12,368 bases of DNA, from NCBI GenBank assembly GCA_009783635.1, contig WRDC01000038.1:1-12368 (forward strand). The letters are read 5' to 3'. Of this stretch, positions 5,460 through 11,951 are shown piece after piece. Below the pieces are notes generated by a model, which was not told the DNA's origin, made no database searches, and saw only the letters and a list, made by a program, of their open reading frames with translations. Positions within the stretch are counted from its first letter, which is position 1. Every line of letters starts with the position of its first letter. The position numbers and the translations under genes were made by a program. Source of the DNA: Methanimicrococcus sp. (GTDB lineage Archaea > Halobacteriota > Methanosarcinia > Methanosarcinales > Methanosarcinaceae).

Positions 5460-7004
5460 TCAACCGTTTTTCAAGGCTGAAACGGCTTCTTTGAAATTTT
5501 CATTCTCCGGATTCAAAGCCGAAAGCTCTTCAAAAACAAAAAGCGCTTCCTCTTTTTTGCCGAGATTTTGAAGAGCCGTGGCATAAAAATTCAAGACTTT
5601 CTCATAAGGGATACCGTTTTTTTCCGCGCTCTGCTTTTGAATCAATGATAAAGAAGCGGCCGCTTCCTCATACCTCTCTTCCTTCATGAAAATCAGCGCT
5701 TTATTGTAATGCGCTTTCGGATGAGCGGGGTCCAGCATAATCGCCCGCTCCAAACATTTCAAAGCGAATTCGTTGTCCTCTTTTTTGGAATAAATAATGC
5801 CGGTCAAATTCATGACTTCATAATTGAACGGGTCTTTTGTTTGAGCGTCGGAAAGAAGAGACAAAGCCGCCTCATAATCGCCCGCGTCGAATTTCATCTT
5901 TGCCAAATATTCGTAAACGGGAACAAAGGCCGGGTCCCGCCTTAAAACGTCTTCAAACGCTTTTTCCGCTTCTTGGGCGTCATTGAGCGCCAAGCGGATC
6001 TTACCGATTTCATAAAGGGCGGTCAAATTCCCGGGTTCATCCGCCAAAATCTGCTCAAACCCGCCGGCCGCTTTTTGATAAAGTTCAAGCGAACGTCCGA
6101 AAACCGTATTTTTTCCGGAAAGCTTGAGTTCCTTGTCCGCCGCTTTTGCCAGCGTCAAATTGAGATGGAGGCGGGCGGTCGCAAAATTCGGTTCCAGTTC
6201 AATTGATTTGCCGTAGGAAGACGCGGCTTCTTCAAAGTTGCCGAGTTCGCTTTGGACCAAACCCAAAAAATAATAAACGCGGGACGGCGAGACATCAAAT
6301 TCCAGCTCTCGGCGCAGAATTTTTTCCGCCTGCCGGAAAGCGCCGAGTTTTATATAAGCAAAAGACAGATAATTATAAAGGTGGCAGAGGTCTTTTTTGC
6401 CGATCACGGACGCTTCCTTTCCGAAAAGCTCTCCGCCGTTTTCATGCCGTTCCGCGTCGCTGTCGGAAAACTCAAAATCATGAACCAAATCTTCAAAACG
6501 GTCAACGTATTCACTGCACGACAGAATCAATTCATCATAAACGCCGAGCGTCATTAAACACAAACATTTATGGTCGGCAGCTTGAAAATGATACGGCTCC
6601 GCCGCAAGTACCCGGTCAAACCAAGAAATCGCGTCGTTAAATCTCTTTTTCCTGAACAGGATAAAACCTTTGGAATACAAAAATTCAGCGTTCGCCGGCT
6701 CGAATTTCAAAGCTTTGTCGATGGATTCCAAAGCGTTGTCCAACAGGCCGGTCTTTTCTTCCAGCATCGCTTTTTGATACAAAGCGTGCGCATCCTTCGG
6801 ATAACGGTGTAAAATTTCATCATAACACCGAATGGCGGCGGCGGCATCCCCTAAATGGACGTAAGTTAAAGCCAGTTTTCCCCAAGCCTTCCGAAACTTC
6901 GGCATATCTTTGACAATCTCTTCAAAAACGACGGCTGCCTCCGGGTAATGTCCGCCGGAAAGCAGGACTTTTCCTTGCTCGTAACGCGCATCTGTTTGAT
7001 TCAT
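5460..7004 (-). CDS. TPR-repeat protein, about 13 units
   Basis: The 514-residue product is almost entirely tetratricopeptide repeats of about 34 residues, each ending in a Pro such as ALKFEP, VLAAEP, SIELEP, ILADEP, VLRRDP or AIMLDP. I count five units at about 6-170, then an acidic insert at about 172-205 (FEFSDSDAERHENGGE) that breaks the pattern, then about eight more units to the C-terminus (LNPENENFKEAVSALKNG). There is no signal peptide or membrane segment, so it should be a cytoplasmic scaffold that binds other proteins; the partner is unknown. A weak AAAGGT lies before the ATG. It converges on thiC with 27 bp between the stops and diverges from purH. Methanogen relatives often carry many such TPR proteins, so neighbours do not define its role. 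Confidence 0.93.
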   Translation of the reverse strand: MNQTDARYEQGKVLLSGGHYPEAAVVFEEIVKDMPKFRKAWGKLALTYVHLGDAAAAIRCYDEILHRYPKDAHALYQKAMLEEKTGLLDNALESIDKALKFEPANAEFLYSKGFILFRKKRFNDAISWFDRVLAAEPYHFQAADHKCLCLMTLGVYDELILSCSEYVDRFEDLVHDFEFSDSDAERHENGGELFGKEASVIGKKDLCHLYNYLSFAYIKLGAFRQAEKILRRELEFDVSPSRVYYFLGLVQSELGNFEEAASSYGKSIELEPNFATARLHLNLTLAKAADKELKLSGKNTVFGRSLELYQKAAGGFEQILADEPGNLTALYEIGKIRLALNDAQEAEKAFEDVLRRDPAFVPVYEYLAKMKFDAGDYEAALSLLSDAQTKDPFNYEVMNLTGIIYSKKEDNEFALKCLERAIMLDPAHPKAHYNKALIFMKEERYEEAAASLSLIQKQSAEKNGIPYEKVLNFYATALQNLGKKEEALFVFEELSALNPENENFKEAVSALKNG

Positions 7005-7155
7005 TTTTCAGACCTTTCAAATTATAACAGAACTCATGAAATTCCGGCACATCGTAAACGGCCGCGGTTCAAAAATGAAATCCGGATCATAATTTTGCCG
7101 GATATAATTCAATGAGTCAGAGACAAACAAGGTTGATAAATTTTATTGTCCGGCA

Positions 7156-7172
7156 CGGTTTTTTATAAACCG
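7156..7172 (+). promoter_or_regulatory. Palindrome overlapping the likely purH TATA box
   Basis: CGGTTT TTTAT AAACCG is a 6-bp inverted repeat around a 5-bp centre, and the TATA-like TTTTTTATA sits inside it. Transcription would start near 7188 and give a leader of about 100 nt. A protein bound here would cover the TATA box, as in archaeal repressor sites. The role is inference. Confidence 0.45.
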
Positions 7173-7276
7173 GATCTTTTTGAGCAAAAGGTTTTTACTT
7201 TCCAAACGATTATTTCGTGGGGTTTGATTTTACAAAAAACTGAAAGAATCGAATGATTAAAACAACAAATATTCGT

Positions 7277-7282
7277 GGTGAT
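7277..7282 (+). promoter_or_regulatory. Ribosome binding site that selects the TTG start of purH
   Basis: GGTGAT matches the archaeal anti-Shine-Dalgarno and lies 5 nt before TTG at 7288. Translation from this TTG gives the standard PurH N-terminus, TKRALISVSDKTGI. No ATG in this position was found, so the TTG start is well supported. Confidence 0.7.
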
Positions 7283-7287
7283 TTTTT

Positions 7288-8913
7288 TTGACCAAAAGAG
7301 CGCTGATCAGTGTTTCCGATAAAACAGGCATTACAGAATTTTCAAAAACATTAATAAAGAACGGTTTTGAGATTATTTCCACCGGCGGTACATCAGCCCT
7401 CTTGAAAAAAGAAGGCGTTGAAGCGAAGGACGTTTCAGACATTACCGGATTTCCCGAAATGATGGACGGACGCGTGAAGACGCTTCACCCGAAAATCCAT
7501 GGAGGCTTACTCTTTTTAAGAGGAAAAGCCGACCATGTCAAGCAAGCCGAAAACAACGGCATCACGCCGATTGACATTGTCGTTGTAAACCTGTACCCGT
7601 TTCGGGAAACTGTTGCAAAACCCGGTGTTTCGTTGGGAGAAGCGATCGAAAACATTGACATCGGCGGCCCTGCTCTTCTCCGGTCCGCGGCGAAAAATTA
7701 TGCCTCTGTCGCCGTCATCTGCGACCCGGATGATTATGAAACCGTTGCCGGCGAACTGAACCGCTCGGGCGTCATTTCGGACGAGACGAGAAAAAGACTG
7801 GCCGTTAAGGCATTCCGCCACACCGCTGACTATGACAGCGCGGTGGACACTTACCTCAGCGCAGCGCTTCTGAATGAGAAAGTAAAGCGTATGTCCTTTG
7901 TCGGCGGCGAAAAACTCCGCTACGGCGAAAACTGGCATCAGGAAGCAACGTATTACACGGACCCGGCGGACACATGCCTGAATCTTTCCAATGCCCGGCA
8001 GCTCCACGGGAAGGAACTTTCATACAACAATTACATCGATATCGATAATGCATTGCTCACATTAAAAGATTTAAACAGCGAAAACCCTGCCGCAGTCATT
8101 GTAAAACACAACAACCCGTGCGGTTTAGCCACCGGAAAAACATTAAGCGAAGCGTTTTCGGCCGCTTGGGACGGCGACCCGGTTTCCGCGTTCGGCAGCA
8201 TCATTTGCGTCAACCGTGTGTTCGACGTTCAAACGGCAAAACGGCTGGATAAAAAATTCATTGAAATTATTGCGGCGCCGAGATTTGAGCCGGAGGCGCT
8301 TGAAATCCTGAAAAAGAAAAGTGAAACGCTCAGGCTTTTGGAACTCACCGGTTTTGACAAGCCGTTTGAAAGCCGGTACATTTACAAACATGTCACCGGC
8401 GGCCTTTTGGAACAGACCCGCGATGCCGGCCTTTTTGAGAAATGGGAGGTTGTCACGAAAGCCGCGTTTCCGGAAAACAAAAAAGGTTTGTCCGAATTCG
8501 CGATGAGCGTCTGCAAATGCATCAAATCCAATTCGATTTCGATTGCTTATGAATATGAACCGGGCTGTTATATGCTTCTCGGCATGGGCGCGGGTCAGCC
8601 GAACCGCGTGGATTCCATCGGCAAACTGGCCGCGCCGAAAGCCCGGAACAATTTAAAAGAAATGTACGACAAAAGCGCCGAACTTCAAAAAGCAATGACC
8701 TGTGAAGAGTATGTCAAAAAAGTCTTCTCCGAATGTGTCATGGCGTCCGATGCGTTCTTCCCGTTCGATGACAGCGTTGTGCACGCCTATGAAGCCGGTC
8801 TCCGGTACATTTTATCACCGGGCGGTTCCATCCGCGACGACGAAGTCATCGCAACCGCCGACAGATTGGGCGTCTCAATGGTCTTTACGGGTATGCGCCA
8901 CTTCCTTCACTGA
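7288..8913 (+). CDS. purH: Bifunctional AICAR transformylase / IMP cyclohydrolase PurH
   Basis: PurH formylates AICAR and closes the ring to IMP, the last two steps of purine synthesis, in the cytoplasm. The 541-residue product is full length. Its N-terminal cyclohydrolase domain (about 1-200) shows RALISVSDKTGI, STGGT, FPEMMDGRVKTLHPKIHGG, VVNLYPF and ENIDIGGPALLRSAAKN. The transformylase domain shows LRYGENWHQ (210-218), LSYNN (244-248), the catalytic KHNNPCG (273-279), DPVSAFG, MGAGQPNRVDS, ASDAFFPF and GGSIRDDEVIA, ending RHFLH. GMGAGQPNRVDS differs from the bacterial GIGAGQMSRV form. The start is TTG with a GGTGAT site 5 nt upstream. Many archaea use PurP and PurO instead of fused PurH, so its presence narrows the lineage. 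It stands alone, followed by a terminator-like repeat array. Confidence 0.97.
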   Translation: MTKRALISVSDKTGITEFSKTLIKNGFEIISTGGTSALLKKEGVEAKDVSDITGFPEMMDGRVKTLHPKIHGGLLFLRGKADHVKQAENNGITPIDIVVVNLYPFRETVAKPGVSLGEAIENIDIGGPALLRSAAKNYASVAVICDPDDYETVAGELNRSGVISDETRKRLAVKAFRHTADYDSAVDTYLSAALLNEKVKRMSFVGGEKLRYGENWHQEATYYTDPADTCLNLSNARQLHGKELSYNNYIDIDNALLTLKDLNSENPAAVIVKHNNPCGLATGKTLSEAFSAAWDGDPVSAFGSIICVNRVFDVQTAKRLDKKFIEIIAAPRFEPEALEILKKKSETLRLLELTGFDKPFESRYIYKHVTGGLLEQTRDAGLFEKWEVVTKAAFPENKKGLSEFAMSVCKCIKSNSISIAYEYEPGCYMLLGMGAGQPNRVDSIGKLAAPKARNNLKEMYDKSAELQKAMTCEEYVKKVFSECVMASDAFFPFDDSVVHAYEAGLRYILSPGGSIRDDEVIATADRLGVSMVFTGMRHFLH

Positions 8914-8995
8914 CATTTTCAGCCGCAGGGTCATGATTTGAATCCCGAATAAATGATGACTCTGCTCTTATCGTGACCCGATGAAACGATACGCT

Positions 8996-9218
8996 GCAAC
9001 CGAAAGAGAGGAAAGCCGCATTTTTAAGCAATCGGATTTCAAGTAAAAGGAGAAGCGCGACCGGAGAGAAGCGAAGGCCGCAATTTTTAAGCACTCGAAC
9101 CTCAAGCAAAAGGAAAAGGTGACCGGAAGAGAAGCGAAGGCTTCAATTTTTAAGCGCTCGAATTTCAAGCAAAAGGATAATTGCGGCCGGAGAAAAGTGA
9201 AGGCCGCAACTTTTTTTA
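8996..9218. repeat. Tandem array of about 3.5 copies of a 61-64 bp repeat
   Basis: Copies start at about 8996, 9057, 9119 and 9183 (the last is partial). A shared core reads GCGACCGGAGAGAAGCGAAG, then GCCGCAATTTTTAAGC, then TCGAA..TCAAGCAAAAGG. Every copy has at least five T in a row after the GAAGGC part. Copy 3 forms GAAGC-GAAG-GCTTC (9131-9144) before AATTTTT, and copy 4 forms a longer stem, so different sequences keep hairpin potential. I infer repeated transcription terminators after purH. Confidence 0.85.
9181..9217 (+). terminator. Terminator-like hairpin and T-tract at the end of the repeat array
   Basis: TTGCGGCC (9181-9188) pairs perfectly with GGCCGCAA (9202-9209) across a 13-nt loop, followed by C and seven T (9211-9217). 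It would end plus-strand transcription from purH before it enters the ribosomal cluster. Archaeal termination depends mainly on the T-tract; the stem may add to it. It also lies just past S2 for minus-strand transcripts. Confidence 0.7.
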
Positions 9219-9231
9219 AACTAAATTAAAA

Positions 9232-9864
9232 TCAGATAGGCACTTCAAAATCGGAAAGTTCGTAATTGAAGGGTATGCCGTTGATTTTGCAAAGTTCTCT
9301 GGCGAGAAGCCAGTAAACGAGGGAGAGCGCTTTTCTTCCTTTATTGTTTGTCGGGATGACAAGGTCAACATTCTTCGTCAGGTTGTTGGAATCGGCCAGT
9401 GCAATGGCGGGGATATTGATGTCAAAAGCTTCTTTAATGACCTGCGCATCGCCGGCGGGGTCTGTCACGACAATGATTTCGGGTTCAAAATAGTTGTCCA
9501 TCTTCGGGTTTGTAAGCATGCCCGGGATGAAACGGCCAAGCGCCGAGCGGCAGCCGGTTGCTTTGGCGAACATTTTAGCGGGATACTGGCCGTATTGTCT
9601 GGAAGAGACGACCAAAACGCGGGAAATGTTGTATTTGGAAAGCATATTCGCCGCGGCGATAATTCTTTCGTCGGTGGACTGAATGTCCAAAACATAAAGA
9701 CCGTCTGTCCTGACGCGGTAGACGAAACGCATCATATCTTTTGTTTTCTGTTGTGTGCCGATGTGGACACCCGCGGCCAGATATTCGTCGATGGAGACGA
9801 GATAAGACTGGTCGTTGAAGGCGACATCTTCGTTAACTGTGGGTTGTTCTTCTTGGTTTTCCAT
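9232..9864 (-). CDS. rps2: 30S ribosomal protein S2 (uS2), archaeal type
   Basis: S2 binds the 30S subunit late in assembly. The 210-residue product has the archaeal-type core: YLAAGVHIGTQQKTKDM (about 29-45), FVYRVRTDGLYVLDI, ADSNNLTKNVDLVIPTNNKG and ALSLVYWLLAREL. An acidic N-terminal stretch (MENQEEQPTVNEDV) precedes the core, as is common in methanogens. AGGTGA lies 5 nt before the ATG at 9864. It is the last gene of the cluster, about 90 bp after rpoK. In many archaea enolase lies at this junction; here it is absent. Confidence 0.97.
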   Translation of the reverse strand: MENQEEQPTVNEDVAFNDQSYLVSIDEYLAAGVHIGTQQKTKDMMRFVYRVRTDGLYVLDIQSTDERIIAAANMLSKYNISRVLVVSSRQYGQYPAKMFAKATGCRSALGRFIPGMLTNPKMDNYFEPEIIVVTDPAGDAQVIKEAFDINIPAIALADSNNLTKNVDLVIPTNNKGRKALSLVYWLLARELCKINGIPFNYELSDFEVPI

Positions 9865-9954
9865 TTAATTCACCTGTATCATTTGAATTTGAAATTATTT
9901 TCCTTAATTTTTAATTATTCATTTTTGATTTTTACGGATTCCTTCGACCCTTCA

Positions 9955-10140
9955 TTACCTTTTAACGGTAATCGGAACAACGCCTCTCTTGAATTCTTCA
10001 AGAGCGATGTAGAGCGGATCAATGCCCGATTTTTCATAATCTTGAATTAAAACGGGGGCGCCCATTGAAATCTGAAGGGCGCGGGCACCGACAATTCTGG
10101 CTCTTTCAAACCTTGTGTATTCTTGAATTTGGAGTTTCAT
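9955..10140 (-). CDS. rpoK: DNA-directed RNA polymerase subunit K (Rpo6)
   Basis: RpoK is the archaeal counterpart of bacterial omega and eukaryotic Rpb6; it clamps the largest subunit during polymerase assembly. The 61-residue product carries the family core YTRFERARIVGARALQISMG, then APVLI and the C-terminal PLYIALEEFKRGVVPITVKR. I place the start at ATG 10140 because AGGTGA lies 5 nt before it. The upstream in-frame GTG at 10149 overlaps that ribosome binding site and would add only MKG. It sits between rpoN and S2 in the usual order. Confidence 0.95.
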   Translation of the reverse strand: MKLQIQEYTRFERARIVGARALQISMGAPVLIQDYEKSGIDPLYIALEEFKRGVVPITVKR

Positions 10141-10202
10141 ACCCTTCACCTAAACTTATCCGTCATTGTTTCTGCCGCGGTTAAAATGTTAAAATAAACG
10201 AA

Positions 10203-10224
10203 AAACGGTGTTGTTTTTCCGTTT
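10203..10224 (-). promoter_or_regulatory. Stem-loop in the rpoN-rpoK spacer
   Basis: On the minus strand AAACGG and CCGTTT form a 6-bp stem with a 10-nt loop, followed by TTCGTTTATTTT. The stem plus T-rich tail could act as a partial terminator or RNA-processing site between rpoN and rpoK, whose 112-bp spacer is much longer than the 10-15 bp junctions elsewhere in the cluster. Confidence 0.45.
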
Positions 10225-10252
10225 ACTTGACTTTTCATTCTCAGCTTGCCGC

Positions 10253-10441
10253 TCACTGATACGGAGCAATCACGTCAACCATTTCGATATGGCTCAAAAG
10301 CATTCTCCTGCAGCAGTATCTGGTATAGCCGAGGTCGTTTAAGACCTGGCCTTTATCCTCGCCCGCGCCGGTTCTGGCTTTGAATTCTTCATATCCCGAA
10401 GCAACGACTTTCCCGCATGAAAAACAACGGATCGGTATCAT
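10253..10441 (-). CDS. rpoN: DNA-directed RNA polymerase subunit N (Rpo10)
   Basis: This small zinc-binding subunit, the counterpart of eukaryotic Rpb10, joins RpoD/RpoL/RpoP in the assembly platform of archaeal RNA polymerase. All 62 residues fit the family: MIPIRCFSCGKV with Cys6 and Cys9, and GYTRYCCRRMLLSH with the adjacent Cys43-Cys44, giving the expected CX2C...CC zinc site. It follows S9 with 11 nt between stop and start, so the two genes are probably translated from one mRNA. The ribosome binding site (GTGAG) is weak. Confidence 0.97.
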   Translation of the reverse strand: MIPIRCFSCGKVVASGYEEFKARTGAGEDKGQVLNDLGYTRYCCRRMLLSHIEMVDVIAPYQ

Positions 10442-10452
10442 TTATTCTCACT

Positions 10453-10860
10453 TTACCTGTATGATTTCTGGTATCTCGCTCTGGCGCCCGGACCGCCGAA
10501 GTACTTCGGTTCTTTCTGTCTGGAGTCGCTGACAAGCAAGCTTCTGTCAAATTCAGCGTATGCGTCACGGATTGCGGTGTCGTTGGTGAATTCAACGATT
10601 CCTTTTGCAATGGCAGTGCGTACCGCGTTGGCTTGACCGACAAATCCGCCGCCTTGGACGGTGACAAGAATGTCGAGCTTTGAAATGACTGCTTCGCCCG
10701 CGATGTTGACCGGTTCGGAAACTTTTTGATTCACGAGCCAGTTGCCGTAAATCGGGAGCGGGATTTTGTTAATTCTGACAATGCCGGTACCTTTTTTTAC
10801 GGTTGCTCTGGCAACGGCTGTCTTGTGTTTTCCTGATGTATTCACAATTTTTTCGACCAT
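10453..10860 (-). CDS. rps9: 30S ribosomal protein S9 (uS9)
   Basis: S9 sits in the 30S head, and its C-terminal tail reaches toward the P-site tRNA. The 135-residue product starts MVEKIVNTSGKHKTAVARAT, has VQGGGFVGQANAVR in the core and ends with the conserved basic tail KYFGGPGARARYQKSYR. AAAGGAGTGAT lies just before the ATG at 10860 and directly after the L13 stop. A nearby ATG at 10867 is out of frame. Confidence 0.97.
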   Translation of the reverse strand: MVEKIVNTSGKHKTAVARATVKKGTGIVRINKIPLPIYGNWLVNQKVSEPVNIAGEAVISKLDILVTVQGGGFVGQANAVRTAIAKGIVEFTNDTAIRDAYAEFDRSLLVSDSRQKEPKYFGGPGARARYQKSYR

Positions 10861-10874
10861 ATTCCATCACTCCT

Positions 10875-11294
10875 TTAGACCTTAGCTCCGAGATTTTTAC
10901 CGATATCGCCCAATTTCACATATTTGGAGGAGCTTAAACGGGTGACGTCGGCCGCTTCAATCGTTTCGATTTTCGCGTCTTTGAATTCCGGCGGAACGCC
11001 GCAGTAAACTCTGAGATTTTCCATTGCGGCTCTTCCGTTCTGTCTTTTGTACGGGAGCATACCGCGGACGGTTCTCTTCAAGATTCTTTCCGGTCTTTTC
11101 GGGAAGTAAGGGCCGTGTTCCGTTCGTCCGGTCTCAATGGATTTGCGGTAGTCGGCATAAATAGAATATCTGTTTCCGGAAACAACAGCGAGGTCGGCGT
11201 TGATGATGTTGATTTGTTCGCCGTTTAAGAGACGCTTCGCGGCAATACTTGCCAGACGTCCCAAAATCAATCCGTTTGCATCAATAACTGTCAT
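10875..11294 (-). CDS. rpl13: 50S ribosomal protein L13 (uL13)
   Basis: L13 is an early-assembly protein of the large subunit. The product from ATG 11294 has 139 residues: MTVIDANGLILGRLASIAAK, then INADLAVVSGNR, HGPYFPKRPERILKRTVRGM and LPYKRQNGRAAMENLRVYCG. I prefer 11294 to the upstream in-frame GTG at 11309 because GAGGTG precedes 11294 at proper spacing and the extra MRCKS is not family-like. Its ribosome binding site overlaps the L18e stop region, which indicates tight co-translation. Confidence 0.96.
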   Translation of the reverse strand: MTVIDANGLILGRLASIAAKRLLNGEQINIINADLAVVSGNRYSIYADYRKSIETGRTEHGPYFPKRPERILKRTVRGMLPYKRQNGRAAMENLRVYCGVPPEFKDAKIETIEAADVTRLSSSKYVKLGDIGKNLGAKV

Positions 11295-11305
11295 ACTTTT
11301 GCACC

Positions 11306-11686
11306 TCACTGGAAAATTCGAATTCCTGAACCGGTTGGGTTCTCGTCAAGGATGTCTTCGATGCGGACGCATGTACCGCCGGCCGCTGTGATCTTTTCAA
11401 ATGCGCCGACGCTGAAGTTTAAGGCCGCAACCGTCACAGGGAAACAGACGTCACCGGCGCCGAGGACTTTCCCCGGAACCAAAAGGACATCGTTTTCATT
11501 GGCGTGTCTGTTGATTTGACTCAAGTTGACATTGGCATAGTTTCGGGACGGATTTTCCAATTTTTTGGCAATCGCGACCCAAATCGGCGCGTCATTTTCT
11601 ACACTGGCGCTTTTGAGCGCCAAAATAAGATTAATCATTCTCGGATTTGTCTTTCGAGAGAGCTTTACAAGTGATCTTTTGCCCAT
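11306..11686 (-). CDS. rpl18e: 50S ribosomal protein L18e (eL18)
   Basis: L18e is an archaeal/eukaryotic large-subunit protein with no bacterial form and marks the host as archaeal. The product from ATG 11686 has 126 residues: MGKRSLVKLSRKTNPRMINL, WVAIAKKLENPSRNYANVNL, LVPGKVLGAG and GFE-like AAGGTCVRIEDI, ending NPTGSGIRIFQ. GGAGG lies 6 nt before this ATG, so the upstream in-frame TTG at 11701 is rejected. It is the first gene of the cluster here; in many archaea S13, S4, S11 and rpoD precede it, but they are not seen in this window. Confidence 0.96.
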   Translation of the reverse strand: MGKRSLVKLSRKTNPRMINLILALKSASVENDAPIWVAIAKKLENPSRNYANVNLSQINRHANENDVLLVPGKVLGAGDVCFPVTVAALNFSVGAFEKITAAGGTCVRIEDILDENPTGSGIRIFQ

Positions 11687-11801
11687 TATTTTCCTCCGCA
11701 AGATTTTTTGGAATAAAAATCCTACTCACGCAGTTTGCTTTAAAAATGAAACAGCAGGTTGCGTTCGAAAATAAAGTACCCTGAAAATTACTGTTTTCTT
11801 C

Positions 11802-11827
11802 AAAATCAGATATAAAAATCAGATATA
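11802..11827. repeat. Exact 13-bp tandem direct repeat in the L18e leader
   Basis: AAAATCAGATATA occurs twice without spacing, at 11802-11814 and 11815-11827. On the minus strand it reads TATATCTGATTTT twice, so a TATA-like TTTTTATATC forms at the junction. Transcription from it would start near 11788 and leave a leader of about 100 nt. It may be a second promoter or a paired binding site. Confidence 0.7.
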
Positions 11828-11868
11828 CGCTATTTTCCTATAGGTGACCGCTTAGAAAGGACACATAG

Positions 11869-11876
11869 AATATAAA
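11869..11876 (-). promoter_or_regulatory. TATA box of the ribosomal/RNA polymerase cluster
   Basis: TTTATATT on the minus strand, preceded by the purine-rich GAAACC as a BRE-like element, is close to the archaeal consensus and is the best promoter in the window. The transcription start is expected near 11848. Confidence 0.7.
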
Positions 11877-11951
11877 GGTTTCTTACTTTCGGGGATTTGC
11901 GAAAGACGGATGATTCAAGTATCAAATGACTGGGTTAATTAACACTAATTA

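Larger units (their letters stand above)
7005..7287. promoter_or_regulatory. Divergent promoter region between the TPR gene and purH
   Basis: This 283-bp spacer holds several TATA-like elements, including GGATATAATT near 7099-7108 (also readable on the minus strand) and TTTTTTATA at 7159-7167 for purH. CCGGATCATAATTTT (7082-7096) and CCGGATATAATTC (7098-7110) are adjacent similar sequences, and TCCGGCAC occurs twice (about 7043 and 7149). These may be operator half-sites, but no known motif was recognised. I see no gene in it. Confidence 0.5.
8914..9231. other. Convergent spacer between purH and the S2 gene
   Basis: This 318-bp stretch has no supported gene. Its first 80 bases are unremarkable, and the rest is a 61-64 bp repeat array that ends in a strong terminator-like hairpin. 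Short minus-strand frames inside it (8885-9109 and 8968-9168) translate to FASL-type repeats only because the DNA repeats. They lie in different frames and have no convincing start signals. Confidence 0.8.
11702..11951. promoter_or_regulatory. Promoter and leader region of the L18e-S2 cluster
   Basis: No gene is seen in these 250 bp. On the minus strand they carry the main TATA box at 11876-11869 and a second TATA-like site at about 11818-11809 made by an exact 13-bp direct repeat. The predicted leader from the first site is about 160 nt, long for an archaeal transcript. Confidence 0.65.

Noticed and set aside
8885..9168. Minus-strand frames encoding FASL-type repeats
   Set aside because: The apparent protein repeats follow the 61-64 bp DNA repeat. 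The frames differ between copies and the region is better explained as terminators.
8996..9218. CRISPR array
   Set aside because: Repeats are imperfect throughout, with no constant repeat and unique spacer pattern, and no cas genes are present.
11294..11309. Upstream GTG start for L13
   Set aside because: It overlaps the ribosome binding site and adds non-family residues; ATG 11294 is preferred. The same logic rejects 11701 for L18e and 10149 for RpoK.
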